A DNA stretch of 64,000 nucleotides from Clostridium intestinale DSM 6191 (GTDB lineage Bacteria > Bacillota > Clostridia > Clostridiales > Clostridiaceae), in contig NZ_FQXU01000006.1 of the NCBI RefSeq assembly GCF_900130055.1, forward strand, positions 188,787 to 252,786, written 5' to 3'. Numbering within the stretch: the stretch's first letter is position 1; the number at the start of each line of letters is the position of its first letter. The position numbers were made by a program, and so were the translations under genes. The notes beneath the pieces are model-generated. The model was not told where the DNA came from. It did no database searches and worked only from the letters and a program-made list of their open reading frames with translations. Below are positions 45,122 through 53,632 of this stretch, piece by piece.

Positions 45122-46102
45122 ATGAAAAACGGAAAAGAAAAAGCTCCAAAGGGGAATGAAGTGTTAGCTGATAGTTCTGAGGGGATGAAAGATAAATTAC
45201 GTATATATGTTTTTATAGGAACTATTGTATATACAACTTTAATATTGTATTTCATGTTCTTTGGGTTTAATAGAATAGGGGCTAGAAGCGAATATAATCA
45301 ATATACGTTTATTATTGTCCCAGAAGGAATTTCGTTAAGGTTTCCAGAACTAACCATGTCATGGCTATACGATTTTGGAAACATGGCTGCTTTTATTCCT
45401 TTTGGAATAGTGGTTCCATTGTTGTATCGTGTATGTTTTAGAAGGTTTATAGTATTATTCATATCAGCAATTTTATTTTTAGAAGTGGTGCAATCTTTAA
45501 CTTTCATGGGTACCTTTGATATTATGGACGTAATATCAAATACATTAGGAGCAATGATAGGATTTGTGGGATATAGGGTAGGATTTTCTTATAAGTTTAA
45601 ATTTAAAAAACTTGTTGCGTCAGTAGCATCTATGCTTGTGCTAATTGTTGGAGTTATGGTTGTTTCTGAAACAATTGATTATTGTGTAAATGTTAATAAA
45701 AGAATAGGACCTATTGAAGCATTAAATGAAGTAAATACAAGTACACCAATAACTGAAGATTTTTCTCCTTTTACCGTGCAAGGGGAAGAAGTACAGCCAG
45801 AAATTAATTTGTTTAGCAGCGAGGATGGAATGGGTAAGGAGTATTCATTTAATTTAGGTAAGAAAAATCTATGGTTCTATGCAAAATGTGGTATTCCAGA
45901 CAATGAAGTATATAAAGGTTCGGTTAAGATTGTGATCAATGGAGAAGAATGGATCCAATTTAATGATGAAGACGAAGATAAAGATATATTGAAAGTAAAG
46001 TCGTTTTTTGATGTGGAAATAGAAGATGTTAAAATTATAGTTACTGGAAACGCTAAAGTATGGGATGTTAGCATTGCAGAAATAAAACATTGGTGGGAGT
46101 AA
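45122..46102 (+). CDS. VanZ-family membrane protein with C-terminal NPCBM-like domain
   Basis: Residues about 27-190 are a VanZ-like module with five hydrophobic segments and the conserved DFGNMAAFIPFGIVVPLL and FLEVVQSLTFMGTFDIMDVISNTLGAMIG motifs. The VanZ family is linked to low-level teicoplanin resistance, but most members are uncharacterised. After about residue 225 an extracellular domain resembles NPCBM carbohydrate-binding folds (IPDNEVYKGSVKIVINGEEW...WDVSIAEIKHWWE). The start has a weak GGAGATTTAAAG site. It is monocistronic. Confidence 0.8.
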   Translation: MKNGKEKAPKGNEVLADSSEGMKDKLRIYVFIGTIVYTTLILYFMFFGFNRIGARSEYNQYTFIIVPEGISLRFPELTMSWLYDFGNMAAFIPFGIVVPLLYRVCFRRFIVLFISAILFLEVVQSLTFMGTFDIMDVISNTLGAMIGFVGYRVGFSYKFKFKKLVASVASMLVLIVGVMVVSETIDYCVNVNKRIGPIEALNEVNTSTPITEDFSPFTVQGEEVQPEINLFSSEDGMGKEYSFNLGKKNLWFYAKCGIPDNEVYKGSVKIVINGEEWIQFNDEDEDKDILKVKSFFDVEIEDVKIIVTGNAKVWDVSIAEIKHWWE

Positions 46103-46391
46103 TTACTTAATAACCTTATATCAGATTTTAATAGATATATTCCCTTGATATGAGTTTTCAAAAGCAGGATAAAAGAAATTATATGTTTCCAGGAACGTAG
46201 GGTACAAAATCAACCAATGATATCCTCTCGAGTTATACAGAATACTGTGTGAAGATTGAGAGACAGACTTTGCTGATTTACGTTATTTCAAGAGACGTCC
46301 TGAATACGTTGAGGGCAATATTGCAACAGCAAAGATGTGCCTTGGGTGATATTATATAATTGCATCGGAGGATTTACTTCGGTATTTCTTA
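46103..46391. other. Gene-free stretch with possible coding debris
   Basis: No intact gene. On the + strand short open segments such as FADLRYFKRRPEYVEGNIATAK (frame ending at a stop near 46350) look protein-like but cannot be assigned. It is probably degraded DNA at the edge of the accessory region. Confidence 0.35.
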
Positions 46392-46988
46392 CTATACAAA
46401 AACCCCCGAGAATAGATTGTTCATAGTAGTTAGATACATATCAATTGCTTGAATCTTATCCATCTCTTGAGTTGATATACATAATTGAGATACACCAATA
46501 AGAATTGCCATTACAGAAAATGCCAAAGAGTCTGCATCTACGTTTTTTGTATCGCCAATGGCGACTGCTTCTTCAGATATTTTTTTTACTTCGTTTGCAA
46601 CAATCAGCATTATTTCGTTAATCATCGCCAGGGTTTCAGGACTATCTTTATATTGTTTAGAGTATTCCATCGCAGCATCAAGTAAAGGGCTCTCAAAATC
46701 TTCACCGTATAACTTAGCTATTTTAAGAAATTTGTCCCTGGGTGTCATATTTTCATCATATGCATCCTTCCATTTTGACTCTATTTCTTGTACATATTCT
46801 TTCAATACATGTAAAAAAATTTCTTCCTTATTCTTAAAGTGATGATAAATATTGCCTTTGCTCATATTTGTTGTTTTACACAGATCAACAGTCGTGGTTT
46901 TATTATAACCATTATTAATGAATAGCTCTTTCGCCGAATCTAATATTATTCGTTTCGATTCTTCAGGAGACAATCTTCGTCTAGTCAT
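46392..46988 (-). CDS. TetR/AcrR-family regulator
   Basis: N-terminal TetR helix-turn-helix (IILDSAKELFINNGYNKTTTVDLCKTTNMSKGNIYHHFKNKEEIF; key residues Y-H-H-F). The C-terminal ligand domain is of the YxaF/LmrA-like type. It follows the CPBP protease gene by 17 bp on the same strand, so the pair is one operon. A TACCGAC-N6-GTCGTTA near-palindrome before the CPBP gene is a typical operator of this regulator type. Base composition is slightly less AT-rich than the core genes. Confidence 0.9.
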   Translation of the reverse strand: MTRRRLSPEESKRIILDSAKELFINNGYNKTTTVDLCKTTNMSKGNIYHHFKNKEEIFLHVLKEYVQEIESKWKDAYDENMTPRDKFLKIAKLYGEDFESPLLDAAMEYSKQYKDSPETLAMINEIMLIVANEVKKISEEAVAIGDTKNVDADSLAFSVMAILIGVSQLCISTQEMDKIQAIDMYLTTMNNLFSGVFV

Positions 46989-47005
46989 CTTTCCTCCTTG
47001 TAAAT

Positions 47006-47884
47006 TTATACTATGACTTGTTTGTCATGTGATTTATTGAAATCATCCTTATTTCTCTTTTTGTGTTGTTGATAAAAATAGTATACAACAGTAATTCCTA
47101 CAAGTACAGGTAGAACATATTCAATATTCATTGACTTTCTGTAGAATATACTCTGTATTTGATAAGCTTCCATGGTGGAATCAGAGTATGATAAGAGCAT
47201 AAACATACATGCGTTAAAAGCCGAATGTATTATGGTTGATGCACCTAATCCATCAGTAAAATATCTAGCCAAAGAAAATAATACACCGCATAAGAAATAA
47301 TATAGAGGCATTAATATTAGGTTTGCGGACATTTCAGCATTCAGTCCATGAACAAGAGCAAATAGTATTGAAGGAATTATGATAGCCCATAAGGTTCCTC
47401 TTTTTAATTTGATAAACATATTGTATAAATAACCTCGAAAAAGTAGTTCTTCTGATACAGCTGCCAATAGGATTAATGGGAAAAGTAGATCGTTTTTTAT
47501 TATTGATATTATATTAATAGTCACAGTATAGGAATCCCTATTTATAAAAAAATCGATTAACATGAATATAACAAAGATTATTATTGTGCTGACAAAATAA
47601 ATAATCAGCATTTTCAAACTAACTTTGTTTCCATTCAAGAGAAACTCTTTGATAGATGTCTTTAAAACAAATCTCAATGCAATGTAAATGCCTATAGGAA
47701 GAAAAATAAAAGATAGGTATGCAACAATCAAACTGGCATAACCTTCTCTTGTTGCTGGAAAAATCATATTTAACAACATTACAAAACCCAAGCTGCCTAT
47801 CATCCATATGGCTACAGCGACAATCAATCCAATAAATGATTTAACATTTAACCCAATTTTTGCATTCAAAATCTTATTACTCAT
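47006..47884 (-). CDS. CPBP-family (Abi/CAAX) intramembrane metalloprotease
   Basis: Polytopic membrane protein with about eight hydrophobic segments and all ABI motifs: EELLFRG (EExxxR, residues about 140-146), FALVHG, and HSAFN near 218-222. Members cleave or process membrane substrates and can protect from bacteriocins, but no specific role is indicated here. AAAGGAG precedes the ATG. It is the first gene of a CPBP-TetR operon behind a TetR operator. Confidence 0.88.
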   Translation of the reverse strand: MSNKILNAKIGLNVKSFIGLIVAVAIWMIGSLGFVMLLNMIFPATREGYASLIVAYLSFIFLPIGIYIALRFVLKTSIKEFLLNGNKVSLKMLIIYFVSTIIIFVIFMLIDFFINRDSYTVTINIISIIKNDLLFPLILLAAVSEELLFRGYLYNMFIKLKRGTLWAIIIPSILFALVHGLNAEMSANLILMPLYYFLCGVLFSLARYFTDGLGASTIIHSAFNACMFMLLSYSDSTMEAYQIQSIFYRKSMNIEYVLPVLVGITVVYYFYQQHKKRNKDDFNKSHDKQVIV

Positions 47885-47929
47885 ATTGATACACTCCTTT
47901 AATATTGTTATAATTAGATATTACACCAT

Positions 47930-47949
47930 TACCGACTCTGTGGTCGTTA
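47930..47949 (-). promoter_or_regulatory. TetR operator upstream of the CPBP gene
   Basis: TACCGAC (47930-47936), 6 bp, GTCGTTA (47943-47949): 6 of 7 positions symmetric, upstream of a TAATAT-like -10. Fits autoregulation by the operon's TetR. Confidence 0.55.
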
Positions 47950-48066
47950 AAAGTATGATATCTAATATTTTCGTATTTGTCAATTATTTTTTTACTCATG
48001 AAGATCATGCTCTTGGTAAACTATTAGAATACATATAAACTAAACCAGTACTATCCACATAGTGAA

Positions 48067-48165
48067 AAGCACACGGGAATGGTTCCCTCAGGTTCTTACA
48101 TGGATTATGTTGTTGTGGAAGAAGATACCCTTGCAATCATACCGAAAAGCCTTTCCTTCGCAGAA
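48067..48165 (+). pseudogene. Fragment of a zinc-type alcohol dehydrogenase/quinone oxidoreductase
   Basis: HTGMVPSGSYMDYVVVEED and TLAIIPKSLSFAE match the conserved N-terminal part of medium-chain dehydrogenases. Only about 33 codons remain, with no catalytic motifs, and the frame runs into unrelated sequence. Confidence 0.6.
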
Positions 48166-48216
48166 AAAAATATATTTGAAACAGGCCTACCAGGAGAAGT
48201 AAATAAGAAAAGAGTG

Positions 48217-48402
48217 ATGAGTGAAATTAATTTGGTAGTAGAGATATGGTTCGATTATATCTGCCAATTTTACTATATTGGAAGAAAAAAGGGCCATCTG
48301 ACAGGTGTACAGGGAATATCACATTTCCTGTTTAATAAAACATATACAGTTTCAGGTGCTCAGGATGTCTTCGTATATAAAGAGGCTCTAAATAAGGCCT
48401 AG
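48217..48402 (+). pseudogene. Internally deleted DsbA/FrnE-family oxidoreductase
   Basis: The first 26 residues (MSEINLVVEIWFDYICQFYYIGRKK) are the start of a FrnE-like thioredoxin-fold protein and the last 33 (VQGISHFLFNKTYTVSGAQDVF...EALNKA) are its C-terminal part. About 150 residues between are missing. The CPxC active site is altered to CQFY, so it has lost its redox motif. It is a deletion relic unlikely to be functional. Confidence 0.65.
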
Positions 48403-48526
48403 GCCAAGGTGGAAGCTGTGTTAGGTAAAAATGTCAAAAGTACAACCGAATTTTAATAATAATGCACTAGGTATGTGATTATTGATTACAGGAAGTGTTC
48501 CCAAGAATGCAGACATAAATAATGAT

Positions 48527-48574
48527 CACTCTAGCCATGTGGAGACAGTAGTAGTGATGTCAAGGGTAGTGTAA
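48527..48574 (+). pseudogene. C-terminal fragment of a second 23S rRNA uracil methyltransferase
   Basis: HSSHVETVVVMSRVV then stop reproduces the final residues of RlmD-type enzymes (compare [13 protein letters not shown] at 44.9 kb). Nothing upstream matches the enzyme. Confidence 0.55.
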
Positions 48575-48707
48575 CCCCATAATAATCCCCTGCTCTTTCA
48601 AATAATCTTCTGACTTTTAAAATAAAGTTCTGATGGATTCGATTTAAGCGTGTTAGGAGAGTAGGATTTAGGCTGAAAATATGGAAGGTTAAAGCAAGAC
48701 ACCCCAA

Positions 48708-49172
48708 GGCTTAGGCAAGATTAATGAAGGAAAACCAATTGCAAAATGGCTAAATCAAATAGGAATAAATACTTTTGGGAGAACCAGATTTTAACGATCC
48801 GATTGATCAAACGAGTTCTAAACTTAATGCAATCATTTTATGTTATGCTGAGACAGCCCCCTTTTCTAAGGAAAAATTGCCGCCAGATTCTCTATTATCA
48901 AAAGATATTACAGTGGATGAATTTATAGACTTTACTTCAAACCATAAACATGTTACAGCGAAAACACCACCGACTTTTCTATGGATTACAGCGACCGATC
49001 ACTGGAATTTTCAGCACCAAAACTTACTTTTTGATCAAGCTCTAAATGAGCTAAATATACCATTTGATTTACATATATTCTCCAAAGGCCCAATGCTTCA
49101 GGCTTAGGCGAGGATGAACCCACGGTATCAATCTGGCCAAAACTTTGTGAAAATTGGCTTCAAGAATTATAA
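48708..49172 (+). pseudogene. Decayed alpha/beta-hydrolase (acetylesterase-like)
   Basis: Pieces in order but different frames: GKPIAKWLNQIGINTFGRT (48729-48785), then DPIDQTSSKLNAIILCYAE...VTAKTPPTFLWITATDHWNF...LNELNIPFDLHIFSKGP (48775-49100), then GLGEDEPTVSIWPKLCENWLQEL with a stop at 49172. The GxSxG nucleophile region is deleted, and the catalytic Asp/His surroundings are damaged by a frameshift near 49100. Confidence 0.7.
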
Positions 49173-49440
49173 TATTCCGTTTATATACCGTGTTAATTAT
49201 TCTCACACACATAATAGCTTAATGTGGTTCATATTGACATGTTCCCTCGGACTAATTAGTTTGGGGGAATTTTGCTTTATGGGGTCTAACTTTTTCGCAG
49301 AATTAGGAATATTTGCGTTAAGGTTTAGGTTTTGAGTTTTTGTATAAAATAATATAGTGTAACTTTGCTAATTAATGCTATTGGAGACCTAGAAAGACGA
49401 AAACTCTAAAATCAAAGAAGAGAGAAGGAGAAGGGTTACT
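49173..49440. other. Gene-free stretch after the esterase relic
   Basis: A 73-codon open frame here (49114-49335) overlaps the relic and has no recognisable motif or ribosome binding site. GAGAAGGAGAAGGG just before 49441 belongs to the next gene. Nothing else supported. Confidence 0.4.
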
Positions 49441-50421
49441 ATGAATCGAGCTAGGTATTTACGTTTATTTGTATTTGCTCTTGCAATACTTTTTTTGCTT
49501 TTTTATCCGTTTTACGTTCGTAATTGTTTGTTAGAAGTATTACCTTATTTAGTGGAATCAAAGACTATGTCAGAAGTCGTAATGAAGAATATTGCTGTGA
49601 ATAATTTGATAATATTTAATTCCTTGCTGATTGTTTTATTTCCCATATCAGTATTATATATTTTTTTGTTAGGAAGATTCAGCATCGGGGAAAGGTTACT
49701 TTTTAGAAGAAATCAGGTAAATATAAATTCTAAAAAGAATTTTCAATTGGACAAGTGGTACGATACTACACGAAGATTTCTAGGAAACGATTGGTTTGTA
49801 CATATGTATAACGCCATCCAAAAAGAGAACTTTGTCCCCAAAAAATCAGGATTAACTTTTGTGAGCCCAGCGGCAAATAAAGGGATTTATGAAAAATTCC
49901 TATATGATGATCTAAAACAAAAGGGTATTTCAATAAAATTTGTAATTGCGGACATAGATGAAATTGAAAACCATGCTGTAAAAGACATTAACGATGAAAA
50001 TCTGCGATTTTTCCCTGGAAAAGAGGCCTTGAAAATAGAAGAGTACCTGTTAGAAGTAGGGGAAGAAAAAGCTGATGTGATCTTCGACATAAAAGGGAGT
50101 TTGTGGTACTCGCTTAGAAGTGACATTGATCAAAAGATACTTTTCAAGAAATTCTATAGTGTGTTGAATGATGATGGGATCATAATTATAGACAATTCGA
50201 AAAGGCGTTTTAGTTCATTTTGTGTTTACTATTTATTTGGATATGTTTCATGGTACGTGGAGACTTCTACTGGCTTTCTATTAAATAAGAAAAAGAAAAA
50301 GAATAGCAAATTCAAGGCATACATAGACTCTCATTTTGAACAAAAGGAACTTAGCTTTCAAAATGAATTTGGAGATTTATTTGAAATTATTGTTTTAAAG
50401 AAAAAACAATGCGAGGAATAA
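49441..50421 (+). CDS. Membrane-anchored protein with methyltransferase-like cytoplasmic domain, unknown function
   Basis: Not recognised as a named family. Two hydrophobic segments (residues about 8-27 and 52-78) anchor a soluble domain of about 220 residues. Within it VIFDIKGSLWYSLRSDIDQKILFKKFYSVLNDDGIIIIDNSKRRFSS has the shape of motifs IV-V of class I SAM methyltransferases (leader-loop and strand 5), and LTFVSPAANKGIYEKFL may replace motif I, though no clear GxGxG is seen. AGAGAAGGAGAAGGG precedes the ATG. It stands alone next to gene debris, suggesting transfer. Confidence 0.55.
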   Translation: MNRARYLRLFVFALAILFLLFYPFYVRNCLLEVLPYLVESKTMSEVVMKNIAVNNLIIFNSLLIVLFPISVLYIFLLGRFSIGERLLFRRNQVNINSKKNFQLDKWYDTTRRFLGNDWFVHMYNAIQKENFVPKKSGLTFVSPAANKGIYEKFLYDDLKQKGISIKFVIADIDEIENHAVKDINDENLRFFPGKEALKIEEYLLEVGEEKADVIFDIKGSLWYSLRSDIDQKILFKKFYSVLNDDGIIIIDNSKRRFSSFCVYYLFGYVSWYVETSTGFLLNKKKKKNSKFKAYIDSHFEQKELSFQNEFGDLFEIIVLKKKQCEE

Positions 50422-50543
50422 CAAGACACTGAATTGGCTACAAGTAAGGCAAATGGAGAAAATACTTTGTAAAAATACCATCTGTAATACATGGATGTGG
50501 TGCAGGAAGATAAACTTATAAGGAAAGAGATAATGATATACTC

Positions 50544-51341
50544 TTATTGAATTTTAATCTCATTATTTTTTTCCTCTCTATATTTCGTAGGAGTTAATTC
50601 CGTTACCTTTTTAAATTGACGCATAAAGTGAATATCATTATTATATCCACACATTTCTGATATCTTTTTGATTGGAATATCAGTTGTGGAGAGTAAGTAT
50701 TTGGCATGCTCAATTCTGCTTAGAATTACATCTGTAATTGCACTTATTCCAAATAATTTTTTATACAAGTGCTGAAAACTAGACCTACTCATATTTAGTT
50801 CGTGGGACAGTTCAGTAATATTCCAATTAATATATGGCTGATTATATATTTTTGTCCGTATAATAGATAGTTTATTGTAATGGGTGTTTATAATTTCATT
50901 ATTTGAGTTATGTATTTTGTTGCTTAGCTTTAAAAAGAATAGTTTTAGATATAATTCGATAGTATCATATTTGTAACGGTTTGATGAATAGGTTTCATAG
51001 CATAAGTTATTTATTATTATTGAAAGTTCATTTAAATTACCAATGTGTACTACTTCATCTTGAGGAATCCCAAGGTTATTAAATAAATCTTTTTCTTCTG
51101 GATCTATTTTAAAGTGAAACCAATCATTTTGAAATTGAGAACCAAATGAGCGATAGAACTGAGGGGTATCCTCTCTGTATAGTATGAAGGAATCAGGTCT
51201 TGTTATAATTTCAGAGCCATTTAATGTGAATATGGCAGGAGTTTTTAGAAGGAGCAATAGATAGTTTCCAGAACCATTGGGTCGACTTATATTGAAATCA
51301 GCATCGTGGCTATGATTATAGCCTATATTTATTATATGCAT
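50544..51341 (-). CDS. AraC-family transcriptional regulator
   Basis: N-terminal cupin-like sensing domain (to about residue 150) and C-terminal double HTH: WNITELSHELNMSRSSFQHLYKKLFGIS and IPIKKISEMCGYNNDIHFMRQFKKVTELTPTKYR. I start at 51341 because AGGGATGG lies 8 bases upstream, and the promoter -10 (51379-51374) would put the upstream in-frame ATG at 51371 at or before the transcript start. It is divergent from the GH51 arabinofuranosidase, its likely target, with a shared perfect inverted repeat. Confidence 0.92.
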   Translation of the reverse strand: MHIINIGYNHSHDADFNISRPNGSGNYLLLLLKTPAIFTLNGSEIITRPDSFILYREDTPQFYRSFGSQFQNDWFHFKIDPEEKDLFNNLGIPQDEVVHIGNLNELSIIINNLCYETYSSNRYKYDTIELYLKLFFLKLSNKIHNSNNEIINTHYNKLSIIRTKIYNQPYINWNITELSHELNMSRSSFQHLYKKLFGISAITDVILSRIEHAKYLLSTTDIPIKKISEMCGYNNDIHFMRQFKKVTELTPTKYREEKNNEIKIQ

Positions 51342-51373
51342 AGATATTCCATCCCTAAAAATTTGATACATTT

Positions 51374-51402
51374 ATTGTATTTTTGTACTAACATATTGTC
51401 AA
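51374..51402 (-). promoter_or_regulatory. Promoter of the AraC regulator
   Basis: Reverse strand TTGACA (51402-51397), 17 bp, TACAAT (51379-51374). The left arm of the inverted repeat overlaps the spacer and -35, consistent with autorepression. Confidence 0.75.
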
Positions 51403-51428
51403 TATAAAATTTGCACAATATGTTAGTA
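51386..51428. repeat. Perfect 14-bp inverted repeat operator between araC-type gene and GH51 gene
   Basis: TACTAACATATTGT (51386-51399) and ACAATATGTTAGTA (51415-51428) are exact inverses, spacer 15 bp. The site lies at about -54 to -96 of the arabinofuranosidase promoter. A cre-like TAAAAGCGCATGAT overlaps its right edge (51427-51440). Confidence 0.75.
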
Positions 51429-51446
51429 AAAGCGCATGATACTTAA

Positions 51447-51475
51447 TTGATATTTAATATATGACAACGTATACT
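51447..51475 (+). promoter_or_regulatory. Promoter of the arabinofuranosidase gene
   Basis: TTGATA (51447-51452), 17 bp, TATACT (51470-51475). Confidence 0.75.
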
Positions 51476-51534
51476 GATTACATAAATGAGTGGAAAAAAT
51501 TAAAATTTATTAATTATTTTGAAGGGTGATGTTT

Positions 51535-53481
51535 ATGAGAATTGAAATAACAGATAAGTTAAGTAAAGATATTAATAAAGGAATGATAGGTCTTTTCTTT
51601 GAAGACATAAATTATGGCTTAGATGGTGGGTTGTATGCAGAAATGATTGAAAATAGATCTTTTGAATTTGTGGAGTCTAGGGGATTTAAAGATAATTATG
51701 AGATAATATTTGATGGGCTTTATGGTTGGGGCGCTTATCCAAAAGATGCAAATGGTGCTGAAATAAATATACAATCAACTAAACCACAAAATAATATAAA
51801 TCCACATTACTTGGAGTTTAGAGCATCTGAAAACCAGATGGGTTTTACTAATAAAGCTTATGATGGAATCTGTATGAAAAAAGATTTGACATATCATATT
51901 TCTTTTTATGCAAGAACAGAAGATTATATGGGTGGAATTGAGGTTTGCGTAGTAAAGGACGAGAAAATAAGAGCCAATGTGGTTGTGACAGAATCTGTAA
52001 GCTCTGAATGGGTTAGATATCAAGCAGATTTAATCTCTAATGAAGATATTTCATATGGGGAATTTATTGTGAAACTGAGTAAGCCAGGAAAAGTTTGCTT
52101 TGATTTTATATCAATGGTATCTTCTGATGCTGTTCTTGGTCTTTTTAGAAAAGATTTAGCTGAGATGCTAAAAGATATGAAACCAGGATTTTTAAGATTT
52201 CCAGGAGGATGTATCGTAGAAGGCAATACTCTAGATAGCCGTTATCAATGGAAAAGAAGTATAGGAAAGGTAGAAGAGAGGAAAGTAAACTGGAATCGTT
52301 GGGCTGTTCATGGAAGCACCGAAGAAAATAATTACACAAGTGAATACAGTCATTATAATCAGAGTTTGGGAATTGGATACTATGAGTATTTTCTTTTATG
52401 TGAATATCTAAAAGCTAAGCCTATCCCAGTTATAAATGTGGGGCTTGCATGCCAATTTATGTCTTCTGAAAAAGTTGAAATTGATGATCCTGAATTTAAG
52501 GAATTTGTACAGGATGCTATTGATTTAATAGAATTTGCAAACGGACCTGTAGATTCGAGATGGGGAAGGATAAGAGAACAAATGGGTCACAGTGAACCAT
52601 TTGGGCTTGATATGATAGGTATCGGTAATGAGCAATGGGAAACAGAGAATATAGACTTTTTCAAAAGATATGAAATATTCGAAAGAGCAATCCATGAAAA
52701 ATATCCATATATAAAACTGATTGGTTCTGCTGGCCCAGATGTAAGTTCTAAAAAATATAGTGATGCATGGAGTTATTATAAGGATAGAGTAAATGATAAT
52801 CCTAGTTATGTATATGCAGTCGATGAACACTATTATGTAGAACCAAAGTGGCTTTGTGATAATGTACATTTTTATGATAAGTATCCAAGAGATATTAAAG
52901 TTTTTGCAGGTGAATATGCTGCTCATTATGGTTTTGAAATGAATAGACCTGACTTTAATGATTGGGAAGCAGCTTTGTCAGAAGCAGCATTTCTTACAGG
53001 AATAGAAAGAAATGCGGATGTTGTTGTACTTGCTTCTTATGCACCACTTTTTGCAAGGCTTGGATATATGCAATGGTCACATGACATGGTATTTTTTAAT
53101 GGGGAGGATTCTTACGGAAGTCCAAGCTACTATGTTCAAAAGATGTACAGCACACTTATGGGAACAAATCTTCTAGAAATAATAAATGATGTGGAAGAGA
53201 TACCATTTACTGTTTCTTATGATAAGGAAAAAAAATATATAATAGTAAAGCTTGTTAATACCTTGGAGCATGCTGTTCATGTTGAGTTAGAAACTAAATT
53301 TTCACTAGCTGAAGATGGAGAAATGTATATTATGGAAGGGCAAAAAAAAGATGTTAATTCTATATATGAACCATTTAATATAGCTCCTAAAAAATATGAT
53401 ATTAAAGTAAAAAACAACATGAGTTATGAAGTAAATCCAAGGTCATTTTATGTGATTAAGATGTATTGTAAGGATGTATAA
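51535..53481 (+). CDS. GH51 alpha-L-arabinofuranosidase
   Basis: Intracellular glycoside hydrolase of family 51 releasing arabinose from arabino-oligosaccharides. The catalytic acid/base is Glu366 in IGIGNEQWE and the nucleophile Glu460 in FAGEYAAH. The N-terminal stretch GLFFEDINYGLDGGLYAEMIENRSFE and FLRFPGGCIVEG are family-typical; a carbohydrate-binding-like insert lies between them. No signal peptide. The start at 51535 has AGGGTG 6 bases upstream; a GTG at 51526 is rejected. At 648 aa it is longer than the roughly 500-aa bacterial enzymes, as in the subgroup with the N-terminal insert. No arabinose pathway genes adjoin it. Confidence 0.92.
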   Translation: MRIEITDKLSKDINKGMIGLFFEDINYGLDGGLYAEMIENRSFEFVESRGFKDNYEIIFDGLYGWGAYPKDANGAEINIQSTKPQNNINPHYLEFRASENQMGFTNKAYDGICMKKDLTYHISFYARTEDYMGGIEVCVVKDEKIRANVVVTESVSSEWVRYQADLISNEDISYGEFIVKLSKPGKVCFDFISMVSSDAVLGLFRKDLAEMLKDMKPGFLRFPGGCIVEGNTLDSRYQWKRSIGKVEERKVNWNRWAVHGSTEENNYTSEYSHYNQSLGIGYYEYFLLCEYLKAKPIPVINVGLACQFMSSEKVEIDDPEFKEFVQDAIDLIEFANGPVDSRWGRIREQMGHSEPFGLDMIGIGNEQWETENIDFFKRYEIFERAIHEKYPYIKLIGSAGPDVSSKKYSDAWSYYKDRVNDNPSYVYAVDEHYYVEPKWLCDNVHFYDKYPRDIKVFAGEYAAHYGFEMNRPDFNDWEAALSEAAFLTGIERNADVVVLASYAPLFARLGYMQWSHDMVFFNGEDSYGSPSYYVQKMYSTLMGTNLLEIINDVEEIPFTVSYDKEKKYIIVKLVNTLEHAVHVELETKFSLAEDGEMYIMEGQKKDVNSIYEPFNIAPKKYDIKVKNNMSYEVNPRSFYVIKMYCKDV

Positions 53482-53502
53482 AAAGCATTAAACTTAGTTA
53501 GT

Positions 53503-53542
53503 TAAAAAGGATTTTGAATTAAATTTCAAAGTCTTTTTTATT
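53503..53542 (+). terminator. Intrinsic terminator after the GH51 gene
   Basis: AAAAAGGATTTTGAA (53504-53518) pairs with TTCAAAGTCTTTTTT (53524-53538). Confidence 0.8.
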
Positions 53543-53632
53543 TATGTTCTTTAAATGTAAAATAATCTTAATAAATGTATTGGAAAATATATGTTAAAAT
53601 ATAAATTAATTAATTTATTAAAGGAGGAAGAT

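Noticed and set aside
45122-46102. Glycopeptide resistance gene vanZ
   Set aside because: Only the broad VanZ-family fold is seen; no vanHAX genes adjoin, so a resistance role is not supported.
49114-49335. 73-codon + strand frame as a gene
   Set aside because: It overlaps the readable esterase C-terminal relic in another frame and has no ribosome binding site or motif.
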